In this document: positions 36,643 to 49,052 of the stretch, piece by piece
Numbering within the stretch: the stretch's first letter is position 1
Layout of the letters: each line of letters opens with the position of its first letter
Assembly: GCA_021904315.1 (NCBI GenBank)
Contig: CM038908.1
Span: forward strand, 18,310,501 to 18,374,500
Length of the DNA: 64,000 nt
DNA from: Sphagnum magellanicum
Lineage: Eukaryota; Streptophyta; Sphagnopsida; Sphagnales; Sphagnaceae
Direction of reading: 5' to 3'
Notes under the pieces: generated by a model
What the model was told of the DNA's origin: nothing
Seen by the model: only the letters and a program-made list of their open reading frames with translations
Databases searched by the model: none
Translations under genes and position numbers: made by a program

Positions 36643-37879
36643 GTACGAAGACGAAAAAAGAAAGAAATCGGAAGAAAACAAGACGAAGAAGGAAACGGAG
36701 AGAGAGAGAAAGACCGGGGCCCCGGAGGTATGAACCTTCTTTTCCCAGTGCATGTTGTTTCTTTGGCGGCGTGTTTAGAACTACATTGCTTTTTTTATTT
36801 GAGAAAATGTACGTTCTGTGTGCCATTATTCTTTATCTTCCTTCTTCCTCTCTCTTTTGTATTGTCCGCGGGTTTTATGTTTTCTAGTGTAACGTGCTCA
36901 TTGCTTTGCTTTTTTTGCTCCTGATCTTTAGTTTTTGTGTTCTGCCTCGAATACGACCGGTTGTTGCTTTGTGTCTTTCTCGTGTAGTTGATTCCGGTTC
37001 TTGTTTCTTTTTTTTCTGTGTTTCTTCCGCTTGGCTGTCGTCTAGTTTCGCTCTCTCTCTCTCTCTCTTTGATGAGATTTCGGGATCGTGATTTGCTCAG
37101 GCATTCGTCAATCCTCCTGCTTCCCGGGCTGCTTCTCCTTCTCCTTTCGCCGGAGGTAAGAAAATTGTACATTGCATGAGGTAGACTAGTTTGTGTCTTT
37201 GTTTTCGGATGCGGTCAATACGAGTTTCACTCAAATGAGTGATTTCTACTGAAACCGTTCGTTTTTTAGAGTCATGGAGAAACTTGGTCCTACGCAGAAA
37301 AGTCCACCGTCAGAAGGATGCGTTCAGATGACGGACGAAAAAGGAGATACAAGTGACCAAGTGAATCTTGAGAGTTCCAAGAAGACACTGCCAAAAGTTT
37401 AATTCCAAGAACAACAGTTCGATTTTATGGACTTTCTGCAAGTCTAAAGAAAACAGAGGAGAACGAGCCTTGTTGTCGTGAGGTCAATAGAAAAGAAAAG
37501 ACTGTCTACTTCATGGCGAAAGACTATTGTTGGATGATCCCAGGAGGAAGAAGCCCTTGTAAATCACCGGAATTTTGGTGTGCAATAGTGGTAATAATCC
37601 AGCAGCAAGCCCCTGAATATCAACACCGATCATGGTGATATGTAGCTTTAGGAGAACAGCGAGGTTACTCCTTAGACAATTGCTGCTGGATTTCACGTGT
37701 CCACAAGTCTGCAAAGAGAGACAATTTTGCCTTCTTTGATTACCGTTTCCAGGAGAAAGCTTTCTCCTGGAAACAGCAAGGGTTTAGGATCTTCTTGTAG
37801 GTAGATCTCACAGACTCACAAATTTGTATTGTGCTGCCCTGTGTACAACAGGTGAACAACTTGGAAGGTGGCAGCAATC
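36643..37879 (+). promoter_or_regulatory. CT-rich leader/promoter-like DNA before the four-span gene
   Basis: Pyrimidine-rich with (CT)n at about 37051-37067, a good donor CGGAG|GTAAGAAA at 37153 and an acceptor-like TTTTTTAG at about 37262-37269, which would fit a 5' UTR intron. A 42-codon ORF (37274-37402) starts just after that acceptor. Nothing else coding was seen. Confidence 0.35.
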
Positions 37880-38639
37880 ATGACAGGACGAACATTCACA
37901 GGGTTTATATCTGTGTTTTCAACCACCTTATTGTTGATACTAAACCTCATGGTTACTGTGGGAGGTGTTGCTTCCCTAGTGATAGAGTTTCTACTTGAGC
38001 ATAGACCGAGTCAGACAGGATGGCTCTTGGTCATTGTAAGTGCCTTCACAGTTGCTTCAGGCTTGATTGGCCTCTGCTCGAGTACCCGGAGAGGTTGTTT
38101 CACATTGCAACTGGTTCTTCTTGCCTTTTCTCTTGTGGGACTTATTGCTGCAGCTTTGTCAATTTTCTTCAAAGCTCAGCGGGTGCTGAATGACATGAGT
38201 CCCAAGATTGCTCGCAATACTGCCATCAAGGTTCTCAGGCTGGATGCTGCTGTCCTGTTCATCACCTTTTGCGTACAGGTCAGACAATTGGTACCAAAGA
38301 AACAGAAACATTGCAATAGCTTTTACGATGCAAGTTTTGGCTGAACCACAACTTTTTAAATTCTCCATAATCATGCAGTTATCTAAACGATACCTCAGCA
38401 CTGTATTGTTTGTGTAGGTGGCAGTGCTTGTTCTTGGGGTATGTGTGAACTGCTGTGACCTTAATGATTACTATGAAGAGATTGAGAAGAACAGAGGCAT
38501 GGCACGAACACAAGGCGCAGCTAATAACCGGGCAGCCATGAAAGGAGAGTCAAAAGCTGCCCAACTGGCTGAACTGATGAAAAAGAAATATGGGAAGTGG
38601 GCTGAGAATGGATCTGATTCCAAGAATTCCATGAAGTAA
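37880..38639 (+). CDS. Four-membrane-span integral membrane protein, two exons
   Basis: Exon 1 is 37880-38278 and exon 2 is 38418-38639, both phase 0, giving 206 aa. Hydrophobic segments lie at about residues 8-39, 49-68, 73-97 and 122-146; the last is split by the intron. A Cys pair (VNCCD) follows span 4 and a charged, Lys/Glu-rich cytosolic-type tail of about 60 residues ends the protein. Span length and topology recall plant tetraspanin-like or DUF1218 proteins, but I do not recognise a diagnostic motif, so no family is assigned. The start is the ATG at 37880; codons just upstream in frame are GTG GCA GCA ATC. Clean splice signals and the amphipathic layout support a real gene. Confidence 0.72.
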
Positions 38640-41590
38640 ACATATAGGGTCCAAAGGACAACGTGAGACCAGTATATCAATGGTCTCAAAATTGTTGAAA
38701 TTGCCTAGAGCAGGGTGTTTGGTTTGCTTGATCCAAGAGATCCATTACTATTCTTCCGAAACACTGGTCAGGTTTTGGTGACAGGAATCATCACAGATGT
38801 AACTCAATGATTGTCTTTTCTGATAGCGAAATTTGTGCATGTGTATAAATGAGAAGGATAGAGAACCTGGGCAGAGGACACTAGAGGAGCAGTTTTGGAA
38901 TTTGGTATGGAGGTGACTCACAGGAAGAAGCCATCTGAAGAGCAGTTTGCTTAGCAAGTGCCAGTGTGTCTTTGGCTGTTGAGGGAGAAATGTTCTCATC
39001 TGCTACTTGGTTCCTTCCATTTTGTTAGGGTCATTGGGTGGGTTGAAAGTTGAAACAATTCTTTACCAACCTGTCCTTTGTATATAAGCAGGTGGGTTTA
39101 GGCATGATGCAACCAGTCTGCCTCAGATGTAACAAGAAATTCAAGGGGCTTTTCATGTGCTCCATAAATCAGGTGAGTTATTCTGTTTCTGTATCCCATA
39201 TTGCTTGGATTTGCTTCAACCATCTAAAGAATAGAACGTAGCAGGATATTATATTCTGAACAAGCTAATTATAACACTTGTGGGTGGGTCAGTCAGTGGG
39301 TAAGTGGTCACATATACCCTGGATCATTAATTCTGTGATCTTGAATGTACTTCTACTGGCTTCTCTTGCAATTACTTGGATTTAGCAATAACCCAAGATT
39401 CAAAAAGCTTAAACATTGACATGTTTTATAAGCTTTCTCAGCTAGAATATGCAGATATTATTTATGCCTTTCATCCCATTGGTGTTGGGATTTAACTTGA
39501 GAGGGATATGTACCATGATGAGCATTAAGCTTTGCTATAGAGTACTAAGTTAGTACCTAATTGGTGAGTTTTTGTGCATTCAGGAACCATGAAGAGAGTC
39601 TTAAATGCTGTGAAGCACCAAGTAAGTTAGTACCACATATTCGGCACATTTTGGGTAAGCAGGACTTAATAATACTGGCAAAAGACTTTGCTAGAGAGTA
39701 AAAAGTAGTAAAAAGACTTGAGAAATTTTTGCATTATTTGCCTGGATTTGAGACCCTGCTATTGGAAGCAATGGTTTTTCTACAGCCTTTTGTTTTGGTT
39801 CCCTTACAAGGCAGAATTGTAGCATCCTGTGGGATCTACCAGACCTATCTACAAGACCATACTGTGGGTGCCAAATAGGGAGGTCCACCTGCCCTTGCAG
39901 AAGCAAACAATCCCAACCAAATCTACCTGCTAATTCTGTACATCTAAGAGCTCTTAAGGTTAGGAAGTGGTCACTATGCAACCAAATCTGCCAGGTGTGT
40001 CTGTGTGAAGCTCACTGTTATGTGTCCACCTTGGCAAAGCTTGCATGGCAGAACCAGCCCCATATGACCTGTTATAAAATGTCAAGTTTAAAGTAAAACT
40101 CCTGCTGACTTGGCTTTTTTCGACCACAAAATCTCCACCATTACACTTTTTTGGACAAGCCCCATGAGCTTTCTTGAGTATTCAAATTTAACAGGATAGC
40201 GGAATGTGTTTTGTGCCTTTTCGAGGACAACAATTCTTTGTTTAGTGGAACCTCTTGGTGACAAGACAGGCAGCTCATCACGTACAATGGAAAAGCCCGT
40301 AGGGCCTGTTCCACTCAGGAATGCAGCAAGCCTGGTAGGGTTATCAGACTCACTGTTGCTCCATTACGTGAAAACAGGCTCTGCCAGGGCATGTTCCACA
40401 GCATAACCAGTTTTGTGGCCAAGGATTCAAAGTTCAGGTGCATATCTCAGTCGTTGATTCATTGAAACTGACACTGTCGGCACAAAAGAGTGAAGCCAGC
40501 AGATAGCTGCCTGTCCTGCCTAGAAATAAGGCTAAATAACTTGGCATCTAAATAGGACACAGAAACTGGTTCTGTAATGGGATCTGCCCCTTAATGGCAA
40601 GTTCAAACCAGAAACAATTAAAATAGGAATTGCTCTATGAAGTTCCCAAAAAACTGAGCTCACATGTCATGTCATAGCAACACTTGGTGAACATTCTTCA
40701 AAATGGGGACCAAAATGAAAACAATGTCCAATTGATGAAAATATGCAAAATTCAATATGTCCCCCATTGGCTTTATCTATTGAAAGCAAGCATGTTGTGG
40801 CATTTGTCTTCTCTCTCTCTCCCTATAAGCTTTCATATTCCCAAACTCTTGTACTTGCACCCATTTGAACTGTGATGTTTTCCAGTGTTGTGCACTTCTT
40901 TGATTTTGTTGATAACCTCTGGTTCTGATCATTTAAAGTTTCATAAATCAAAGGACATTGGGCTCCGGTTTTTTGGAAAACACAGAATCAAAAGAAAGTA
41001 ACAGTTCCAAGTTTCTGAAAATTTCCAAACTCCAGTTCCAGTTTTCTGAGAATTGTCAGAATCAAAAGAACCTGGAAAGATTTATTACAGGAATTCAAAG
41101 AACTAACAATTTTCATGAAAGAAAGAACAGGCAATTTAGGGTGGTATCTTTGACCCTGGTCCTTTGACTTTTTGGAACCCCTGTTAAGGGTCAAAAACCA
41201 GTTCTATGACTTTTCAGAGAACCACCAGTCAAGGGTGAAAAGTAGTTCCTTGGTTGGTTGAGAACTGATCGTTCTCACCGGCAGGTACCATACCTGTAGC
41301 CACTGCTTCTTTCTTTGAAAAAGAGAGAACCACCCAACACTGGTGTTTTCTCACCAGATCACATTGTTGATGGCAGGCCAGGAAAGCTTTGTAGCTGAAG
41401 ATAAGAATTGCAGAGAAGGAAAAACTCCCGAGATGACCTAAAAATGAGCAAGTTTGAAAACTCACTAGATTGAAACAGCATTTTCCAGACAAATGGAAAT
41501 GAGTTATTTCTTTTTGCAATCAGATGGTCACTTCCTCCACAATCCAAATATTGCTCAACATCCCACCATCAAGGAACTGAGATCCTAGAG
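38640..41590. other. No gene seen between the four-span gene and the PARN-like gene
   Basis: The first few hundred bases are probably 3' UTR. Only short frames occur, and none shows a known motif. The two flanking genes converge on this stretch. Confidence 0.6.
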
Positions 41591-44500
41591 CTAGTTCATA
41601 GGCTCTCCACCAGTAGCAGTGCCATAGGGACTGAAATTTACCCGCCATCCCAATTTTGCTAGTGCCTGATTGATAGATGGAGCTTGACTGCTATCTTTGA
41701 GGGTCACATAGCATGTGATTTGGTCCAGCCAAAGAATACGTGTAATGTCACAACCAATAGTGCTGAAGCGCAGCATAATCTCATCAGTTGATGGCAATGG
41801 CAATCCATCAGCTGCAGTCAAGAGGAAAAGAGATGAACGATCGGCAACCGGTATGGGGCCTTGCAGAGGAAGATACGGCAAGTCAATCCTCATGACATAC
41901 ACTTTGTTGCAATGTTCTTGAAGCACCTACACCAGTCACAATCCAGGCACACCTCCTTGACTATCATCAGATCACACTCAAGCAGGCATTGCATGATGAC
42001 CAAAAGACGAACAAAGCAACTGAGTATAATCAGAGCATGCCTGTTATTGGCAATCCAACCTTGGGGCTACAGATGCCATCCTAACTAACTGGAGGAATTG
42101 GCTTGCCCAACAACAGAGCAGTAGCCCATCACACAAGAGTGACAACATAGTATAAGACGCATATACATACCTGCAAGTTTAGAGAGTGCCCATCAGGTGC
42201 AGAAGTAGTGGAGCGAGCCTCGAAAAGCTTGGAGAGCCAAATGAATATTGTGCCTGTCATGTATGCATCAAAACTGGATCCAAAATTGTTGATCCTTTGT
42301 CAGTAATACCCATGCATTATGAATTTGTATGTCTGCAAGAATTGTCTCTCCAAGGTCAAACACTTGGTCTCCTGAGGTGCTCTCATCACAGCTAAGGCCC
42401 TACCCAAATAGGAAAATTTTCATGTACTTGCCAAAGACGCAAAGCACTGACAAGAATGGAATCAACCTAAGGAGCCATGAATTTAAGGGCAGCACTGCAT
42501 TTCCAGAGAATGAATATGTCCTTTGAGTTTGCAGGTCTTGGAGGGAGGTTCAACAGATTATTCAGTGGGGACACAAAATGCATACAAATTTTGACATCAC
42601 ACATTCTCTGTATACAATCTCGGCAAGCATAGAATCTCCAAAAAGTTACCAACATCATGTGCCATATTCTCTTGGGTCCATAAGAAACGCACCCTGCTTC
42701 ATGATAATGATGTGGTGCATCTCCAGTGGTCTTGTATCGATCAAAGAGGCTACTATGGACAACACCAGGCAGCTCCACTTTGGTAAGCTGCATGTCTACA
42801 TCTTTTGAACCTGTTAACATTTCAGAAGGACAGGTTCTTAAGTTTTTCTTCCACCTGAATTTTGTACAGTTAATTACAAGAAAGGGGTAAAGCCAAAAGG
42901 CTTGGAAAAGCATACCAACAGATCCAAAATTTGTATATAGTGTCACAAATGACAATACATACATTCTGCTAGGTCTGCAAAAAGAGTGTGCAAGACATCG
43001 CTTTTCATTGGTGCTTTAGTTGCATGTAGAACACCCTCCTTCTCAATGTCATCAGGGGCAGTTGGAAGGAAATTGGAGAATTTGTTTGCATCAAACCCCA
43101 CAATACCATCCATGTGCCCTATTGCAGTTATGGTTTCCGATGCCAGAGCTGTGTAAATGTCCTCCAGTGATGTTGAAGGTAGAAATACTGGAAACAGCCC
43201 TGCAAGGTACTTGGTATCATAAATTCCTGCAGGAAACAGAATCTGCACCTGTTCATCACCCACTGCATATCAAAGGGCAGGCAACAGGAAATGTTTGCTT
43301 TTGAGGTTTGCAGGTACGATTGTCACTCACAGCACCACAGCAACCAAATCCTGAAAGTCCGTCCTGATCTAACCTTATTCAATCATACAGTTGACAGAAT
43401 TGGTCAGTTACCTGCTTTCGAAATTCATCCAAGGAAGGTGGAAGGTGGCCTACAAACTGGTGGTAGAGATAAGCCAGGTCTAGTAACATATTGTGTCCAA
43501 CAACAGGTTTGTTGCACGTAGTCAGAGCTTGCATTACATTTGCAAATCCCACTGCATGCTCCAACTGGCGTTGCCTCTTTGCTGTCACCTCTGATTCCTG
43601 TGCTGCTATCACCTCTGTTGTTGCTCTCGTTAACCTCAAACTTGATTTGCGGCTCCCGACAGTGGCCTGTCCACTCACACACTCAATTCACTACTCTTGA
43701 CATCCAAGTATTTCGTTTCTTGTTGCTGTATGGCAGGCATGCAAAATGTAAAAGCTTAAAAGCACAGTAGCACAAAAAAAGTACATACATGGCAGTCAGT
43801 TTATAACGAGCTTCCAAACTAGAAGGTGTACCAGTCGCTCCACATAGAACTCTGATTTTCCATACTCTTGCTCCAGCTGCTGATAAAGAGCTGCACGCAA
43901 ATAGCTGTTACTTGGATCCAAAACTAGAGTTGCAGGTTGGGAGTCTGAGCTGCTGTTTCCAACATCACAAGGCTGTGTGCTGTCAACCCAACAACGAACA
44001 TTCTCCATCTGTTGAGTAACAAAGTTGCGATCTTCTTCTTGTTTCAAAACAATTGGGTCCCTGGGAGCTTGTGATTCAGATCTCTTCTCCCGTCTCATTT
44101 GCTCAAGTGTGACATAGGGAATCCCTGCATAAAGAATTGATAATAGTTGGCATGCAGGAAAGGAATTCTTGCTTCCTAGTATGCAAACAGGGCCTCCTTC
44201 CCTGTAGGTTGCACAAGTAGCACAGAATGCAAGCCCAACACCCTCCTAAAGAATCCAGAGAACTGTGTATCAGAAAACACCTATTGTGATTGTCTGCAGC
44301 ATGGTTATGGCTCTTGACCACAGAAACAAGACACTAAGTGAACAGCTTCAGTTGTCAAAAAGATACGAGCCAAAACTTGGGATCCTCACCTGAGTAGATA
44401 AACTTATTGAAGTCGAAGCCATGTTCTCGGAGAAAATCCAAAGACGACGCCTGCACCACCAAACCAGATGACCATCAAAGCTCAGCAATGCTTTACAAGG

Positions 44501-45880
44501 GCAGCTAAGTCACCAACTTCATCTCTTTCATGGAGAGAGGATGCTATGTCCTAATCAGTCCCCAGAGACTTGTTTGCATCACACCTGACAAGTAAAGCGA
44601 TAATCCATTCCTCCGGATGGACGAGGAAAGACGTAGAAATTGTATGTCTGTGCCTCATAGCAGCCTGTCAAGGTGCTCCAATGAAAGGTTGCCAAGCCAA
44701 ACTGAAAAAAGTCAAACATATTGTGTCAGTACCCAGAAAAAGAATCCAAATACATCTGGATCTGCAAACAACAGCAATAGACACCCCGAATCTCCAGATC
44801 CCTTCAAAAACTGAGCAGAAGTTTGAACATTGACAGACACCCACATGCTGTGAGATCTTCAAAAACTGAGCAGAAGTCTGAACAACAGTGACAGACACCT
44901 GCATGCTCAGAGCCCTTCAAAAACTGAGCAGAAGTTTGAACAACAGCAACAAACACCCACATGCACAGAGACCCTTCAAAACCTGAGCAGAAGTTCAAAC
45001 AATATAGCAACAGACTCCCACACGCTCAGATAAACTGAGGAGCAGTTTGAACAACACAGCAACAGACACCCACACGCTCATAGAACTTCAAAAACTGAGG
45101 AGCAATTTGAACAACAGAAACAGACACCCGCATGGCTCAGAGACTATCAACAGCTGTTTAATATTGAAGCTCAATGTTGAATCACCAAACTGAGTTTCTG
45201 TCACAAGACTGGCAGCAATAGGAAGAAGACACAGCCATGATGCTAGCTGGCTAGCCCAACAACAAAACATCAAAGAGAAGAAGGAGAAGACAGAAAAGCA
45301 AACAGAAAAGACAGAGGAAAGAAATCAGGTTGTGTGGATGCATACAGGTACCTGCATGATGAGGAAATTCTGTGCTGATGTTCGAACTCGTGCATATCGT
45401 TGCTCAGCATCATCTAGCACCTCTTCTCTTCTGCAAGACAAAAGCATTACGAGAAGAAACAGAGCGTCAAACCCTAACCCTAAAACACGCAGGGATCCCA
45501 GACAGCAGGTGCTGCTTCTTCTTTTTTGCTTGTTATTGAAATCTTGAGTCTCAAGCTGCTGGATCTTTCTGTTTCAGACTGAGATTTCCAAAGGAACTTC
45601 CAGTTTTACAAAGAGAATCTCTTCCCCGATACTCACTCACTCATTTTCTTTCTGCAACAACAGCAGTGCATAGCATAGATACAGCCAACGAGCGAAATCG
45701 AAAGAAGAAAAGCTCACAGAACAAAGTTCCGGCTACAGACAGACAGACAAGACTGGCTTACCGCGGATTTGTGAGCGAAAGACCTGTGAATTCTGCATCG
45801 ATCGCGCACATCTCACAACTCCGCAATGACTCTTCAATCTGAGGCAAAAGAAGTTCGAAATTCTCCTCCGTCACCTCCAT
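41591..45880 (-). CDS. PARN-like poly(A)-specific ribonuclease (plant At3g25430 type), ten exons
   Basis: Removes 3' poly(A) tails of RNA in the known family. Exons in transcript order: 45880-45762, 45430-45352, 44701-44585, 44450-44390, 44124-43832, 43666-43412, 43242-42963, 42810-42693, 42273-42171, 41926-41591. They sum to 1761 nt (586 aa) with consistent phases. The DEDDh nuclease set is visible: IDAEFTGL (D28, E30), VVGHNMLLD (D286) and HEAGFDAYMTG (H438, D443, split between exons 8 and 9). The FGLATFHW and EHGFDFNKFIYSGIPY blocks are typical of the family. The C-terminal exon (NKVYVMRI, then ILWLDQITCYVTLKD) matches the RRM-like tail. Length is close to the roughly 600 aa usual for plant homologues, and all catalytic residues are present, so it is probably functional. 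Intron 2 (44702-45351) holds a minisatellite. Confidence 0.9.
44745..45130. repeat. ~58-bp minisatellite in intron 2 of the PARN-like gene
   Basis: Six to seven copies of CAGACACCCACATGCTCAGA followed by a CTTCAAAAACTGAGCAGAAGT block and TTGAACAACA. Confidence 0.88.
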
Positions 45881-46541
45881 CCCCTAATACTTGGTTCTCC
45901 ACCTCTCTCTCTATCTCTCTCTCAACGAATCCCTACCAATCTCCCTCGCTCCCGTTTTCCCTGCTCCGTTTCTGAACAATACACAAAAGGATGGAGATAT
46001 GTGCAACGTATGAGAGAAGCTTCACATATGGCTTTTTGCGTGTGTTTCCGAATTGCGACTTTCTTTTCTTTTCCTTTCTTTTTCGGTTGTGCGTGCTTTC
46101 GAGTTCCGACCGGTCTTGTGTTTTGCGGGTTGCGACTTGTCGTCGGCAGGCAGACACTCAAGAGTCGTCAACGCATTTGCAACCGATTTGGTGTATCTGA
46201 TATTATGAGGGAGTGTTTGCTGGTCGCATTGCTAGACCTACTAAGTACTTGCGTGAAGATCATGGGCTTCTTCTTCTTCTTTAAGAATAGACAGCAGCAG
46301 CAAGAGTACACACCTATCTATCATCCATCACCTTGAAGCATTAAAGAAAAACAGGAGTTTGGTTTGTCTCCAACATTCGACGAGACAACAGCTGCAGCAA
46401 ATGCCCACACTTGCTTGCATAAAACTGTAGAAGAATCTGCAACGCAGAAGAAGAAACCCAAATCAGACCTCCACCACATTTTTCAAGAGGATTCAGTACA
46501 AGAGTTTGAATGGATAGGTGAGTGAGTTCTTCTTCAAGTAC
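45881..46541. other. Upstream region of the PARN-like gene
   Basis: (CT)n at about 45904-45923 lies directly upstream of the minus-strand start. No coding signal was accepted here. Confidence 0.5.
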
Positions 46542-46912
46542 GAGCAACTCCATCGGTGCTCAGTATGTGACCCTGCAAATGAAAATTCGATGAAGAAAAG
46601 TGAAAATATGCCGGTTTGTCTCAGCAAAATGCTTTTGTGCCCAGCAATTTTCCACAGTTTGCTGACGCTCGTTAAAGGCACAGCAAAGATTAACACGTGC
46701 CAGAGAAGAATGTAATAAAGACTGCTGCCGCTGCATGATTTGGGCAATCATAATGATTGGTCCAGGTGGTTTTGCTATTAGTAATCTCCCACCTATTTGC
46801 AATCCCAGTTTTAGTTTTGATGGGTGGGGTTAGAAAAAAGTATCTATAAACTACACTTGGAAATGAGAAATATTTTTGCAGAGTCGCATACTGAGCACCA
46901 CTGGAGATGCTC
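46542..46912. mobile_element. PIF/Harbinger-type MITE, copy 2 of the same family
   Basis: 371 bp. The left end is GAGCAACTCCATCGGTGCTC and the right end, read on the opposite strand, is GAGCATCTCCAGTGGTGCTC. Both ends continue with the CAGTATG core seen in copy 1. The right flank is TAA and the left flank TAC, a one-base-decayed target duplication. Internal similarity to copy 1 is clear in the first 70 bp and patchy afterwards. It lies 95 bp downstream of the ORF at 47007-47879 (minus strand) and upstream of the PARN-like gene. Confidence 0.82.
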
Positions 46913-47006
46913 TAAGCAGCGCAGTAGGAGTCGTCGATTCAAACTTCTGCTCAGTTTTTGAAGGTTAGCAAGAGAAGCAGCCCTAGCACCAGAACCAGTC
47001 GCGTTA

Positions 47007-47879
47007 TTATTGCCTCCTACAACAACGACTTTGCGCAATGCGATGTTTCCGCAACCGGCAAGCTTCCTGGCGCAACAATTCTGCGTAGTTTGCACCCATG
47101 CAATGTCTAGAAGAAGGGTTTCTAAGGCATGGGTTGTTGATATTGTTGTGACAAGAAAGACTGTGACGACAATCAGCAGCCCCCCTCCTCGAGCTTGCTG
47201 CTGATCCGCTCGAGAAGCAGATGTTCACAGGATTGCTGGAAGCCATACCACAACCATCATCACATCCCCCGGCTCTTGTGAACTCTATCCCGACGTGCAT
47301 CCCTCCTCCTCCTCCTCCTCCTGTTCTTCCTGCACAACACGATCGTCGTCGCATCCGAGGTGGAGTGTTGTATCTTCGTTGTTGCTGTGATGTGGTTCTA
47401 GGTGTGATGGAATGCCAACAACAGCAACTGGGTGCACATGAAGAAGAACAAGGGGGTGGTGGTGGTGACGGTGTACATCGTCGTCGCCGTCGCGGCTGCT
47501 GCAGCAGCAGAGAACTTCTGTTGCCGAGTCCACAACCTGATGATGATGATGATCTACGGTATGCAGCATAGCCTTGAATGTGGTATTTCTCTCTAGGATG
47601 ATGCGATCCGAAACCGGCGGCTGCTGATTGTGGATAGCTGCTGCTGCTGCTGAAAGGAGGCGGCGGTGGAGGAGGAGAAGTTCGTGAAAATTGGGTGTGG
47701 GTGTTTCTTCTTCGTCCGTCACCATAGCGATCATACCTTGTGTAAGAGCTGCTGCTGGTACTAGGGCTGCTGTCTGACATGATCCCAACCAGCTGATCTC
47801 GCGCGTCTGTAAGTGCGCGCGCCAATGTCGACACGACTCGCCAGAAATTTCCCATACGCAATTTCCGACAACTCTCCAT
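47007..47879 (-). CDS. Unrecognised Ser/Arg/Cys-rich single-exon ORF, 290 aa
   Basis: A single open frame from the ATG at 47879 to TAA at 47007. The N-terminus (MESCRKLRMGNFWRVV, then STLARALTDARDQLVGIM) looks like an ordered helix. The middle is low-complexity: Ser, poly-Pro, Arg and poly-Gly runs with scattered Cys. The end (MGANYAELLRQEACRLRKH) looks structured again. Local GC is well above the surroundings, and a polypurine GGA-type tract lies just upstream on the transcript strand. An overlapping frame (47285-47887) is also open, as expected for trinucleotide-rich DNA. I recognise no family. It could be a lineage-specific protein, or low-complexity DNA that happens to be open. Confidence 0.5.
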   Translation of the reverse strand: MESCRKLRMGNFWRVVSTLARALTDARDQLVGIMSDSSPSTSSSSYTRYDRYGDGRRRNTHTQFSRTSPPPPPPPFSSSSSYPQSAAAGFGSHHPREKYHIQGYAAYRRSSSSSGCGLGNRSSLLLQQPRRRRRCTPSPPPPPCSSSCAPSCCCWHSITPRTTSQQQRRYNTPPRMRRRSCCAGRTGGGGGGGMHVGIEFTRAGGCDDGCGMASSNPVNICFSSGSAASSRRGAADCRHSLSCHNNINNPCLRNPSSRHCMGANYAELLRQEACRLRKHRIAQSRCCRRQ

Positions 47880-48663
47880 GTCGCCATATCCTCCTCCTCC
47901 TCCTCCTCTTCCTCCTACTCCTCTTTCGAATCCTTTCCTGCTCGCTCTGCACCTCTGCAATGTCAATTCCCAACAGAATCACTTTCTCTCATCAGACGAG
48001 TTCGGAAACTTTTCCATCGCAATTCAATCGATCATCCCTATCTCCTTATGGTGCAATTTCTCCAACCCATATCTCTATCTCTGTGGACAAGATCATCTAT
48101 CTATCTGCTCATGAAAATTCTGGAAACCATCTCTCTCTCTCTCGGTGAACAAACAATCCTCCATGAAAACAACTGCAGTACTGCGAGATTGCTAGCAAAC
48201 AAATTGAAACGTCATCGTCATCACACCGATAGAATCCTTGTTTGCGCTTGAAGTTGTACGCTGCGAGCAAGATCCTCCTCCTCAACTGCTGCTGGTGGTG
48301 TTTGTTGAGACCAACTTCTGCTCATGATCTGCAGCTGCTCCTCATTCATGTTTGCTTCTTCTTCTTCTTCTTCTGCAAAACCCAAATTTCAGATTTCTTC
48401 CCTCTTCTCTTCTTCACCACCATCCACTTCCTTGAATCCTCTCAGAAAAAACAAAAATTCCACACAAAATTCCAATGACCTAAAATCTGCACCAAATTCC
48501 ACACAGAATTCCACTGACCTAAGATTTCTGGGAAGAATTTTTTTCTACTCTCCAGAGCTGTGGTTTTGCCTGATACTGTTATTTCAGAAAACACATAATT
48601 GTAAAGGAAGGAATGTGGTCACAATCGTGTTATGTGATTCTTTTGCTTGCTAATTCAGTTTGA
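47880..48663. other. No gene seen; pyrimidine-rich DNA upstream of the 47007-47879 ORF
   Basis: (CTC)n runs at about 47889-47930, (TC)n near 48130 and (TTC)n near 48357-48372. This is a likely leader or promoter zone for the minus-strand ORF, by position only. Confidence 0.45.
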
Positions 48664-49052
48664 TGCCCATCCCACAAATCATATTACAAAAAACACAATA
48701 CCCAACTTCAAATCCCCATTTCACAAATCATAATACAATTGTACAGGATACACAACTTCAAATCCCCATCCCACAAATCATAAACACAAAATGGACAATA
48801 CACAACTTCAAATCCCCATCTGACAAATCATAAATACAAAATCCACAACACACAACTTCAAATCCCCATCTGACAAATCATAAATACAAAATCCACAACA
48901 CACAACTTCAAATCCCCATCTGACAAATTATAAATACAAAATCCACAACACACAACTTCAAATCCCCACCATACAAATCACAACATAAAATTACACAAAA
49001 CACAACTTCAAATCCCCATCTCACGAATCATAAATACACAATACACAGTCCA
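48664..49052. repeat. ~48-bp minisatellite, about eight copies
   Basis: Unit: CACAACTTCAAATCCCCATC followed by TGACAAATCATAAATACAAAATCCA. The central copies are nearly identical. Confidence 0.92.

Noticed and set aside
36465..36887. A 140-codon Arg/Lys/Glu-rich frame after the Helitron.
   Set aside because: Low-complexity GA/CT DNA open in several frames. It contains the leader-like module C, so coding is unlikely.
37868..37879. Start of the four-span protein at 37868.
   Set aside because: That codon is GTG. The first ATG in frame is 37880 and gives a normal N-terminus before span 1.
42540..42620. A minus-strand exon reading CDVKICMHF after HEAG in the PARN-like gene.
   Set aside because: It would add a residue between the catalytic His and Asp. 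The segment at 42273-42171 restores HEAGFDAYMTG with correct phase on both sides.
47880..47966. N-terminal extension of the ORF at 47007-47879 up to 47966.
   Set aside because: It would need a TTG start and adds only Gly/Arg low-complexity from a purine-rich tract. The ATG at 47879 is preferred.
48664..49052. Regular ~48-bp repeats as a CRISPR-like array (also at 30268 and 44745).
   Set aside because: Units are contiguous and diverge along their whole length, with no constant repeat plus unique spacer. The host is a plant.
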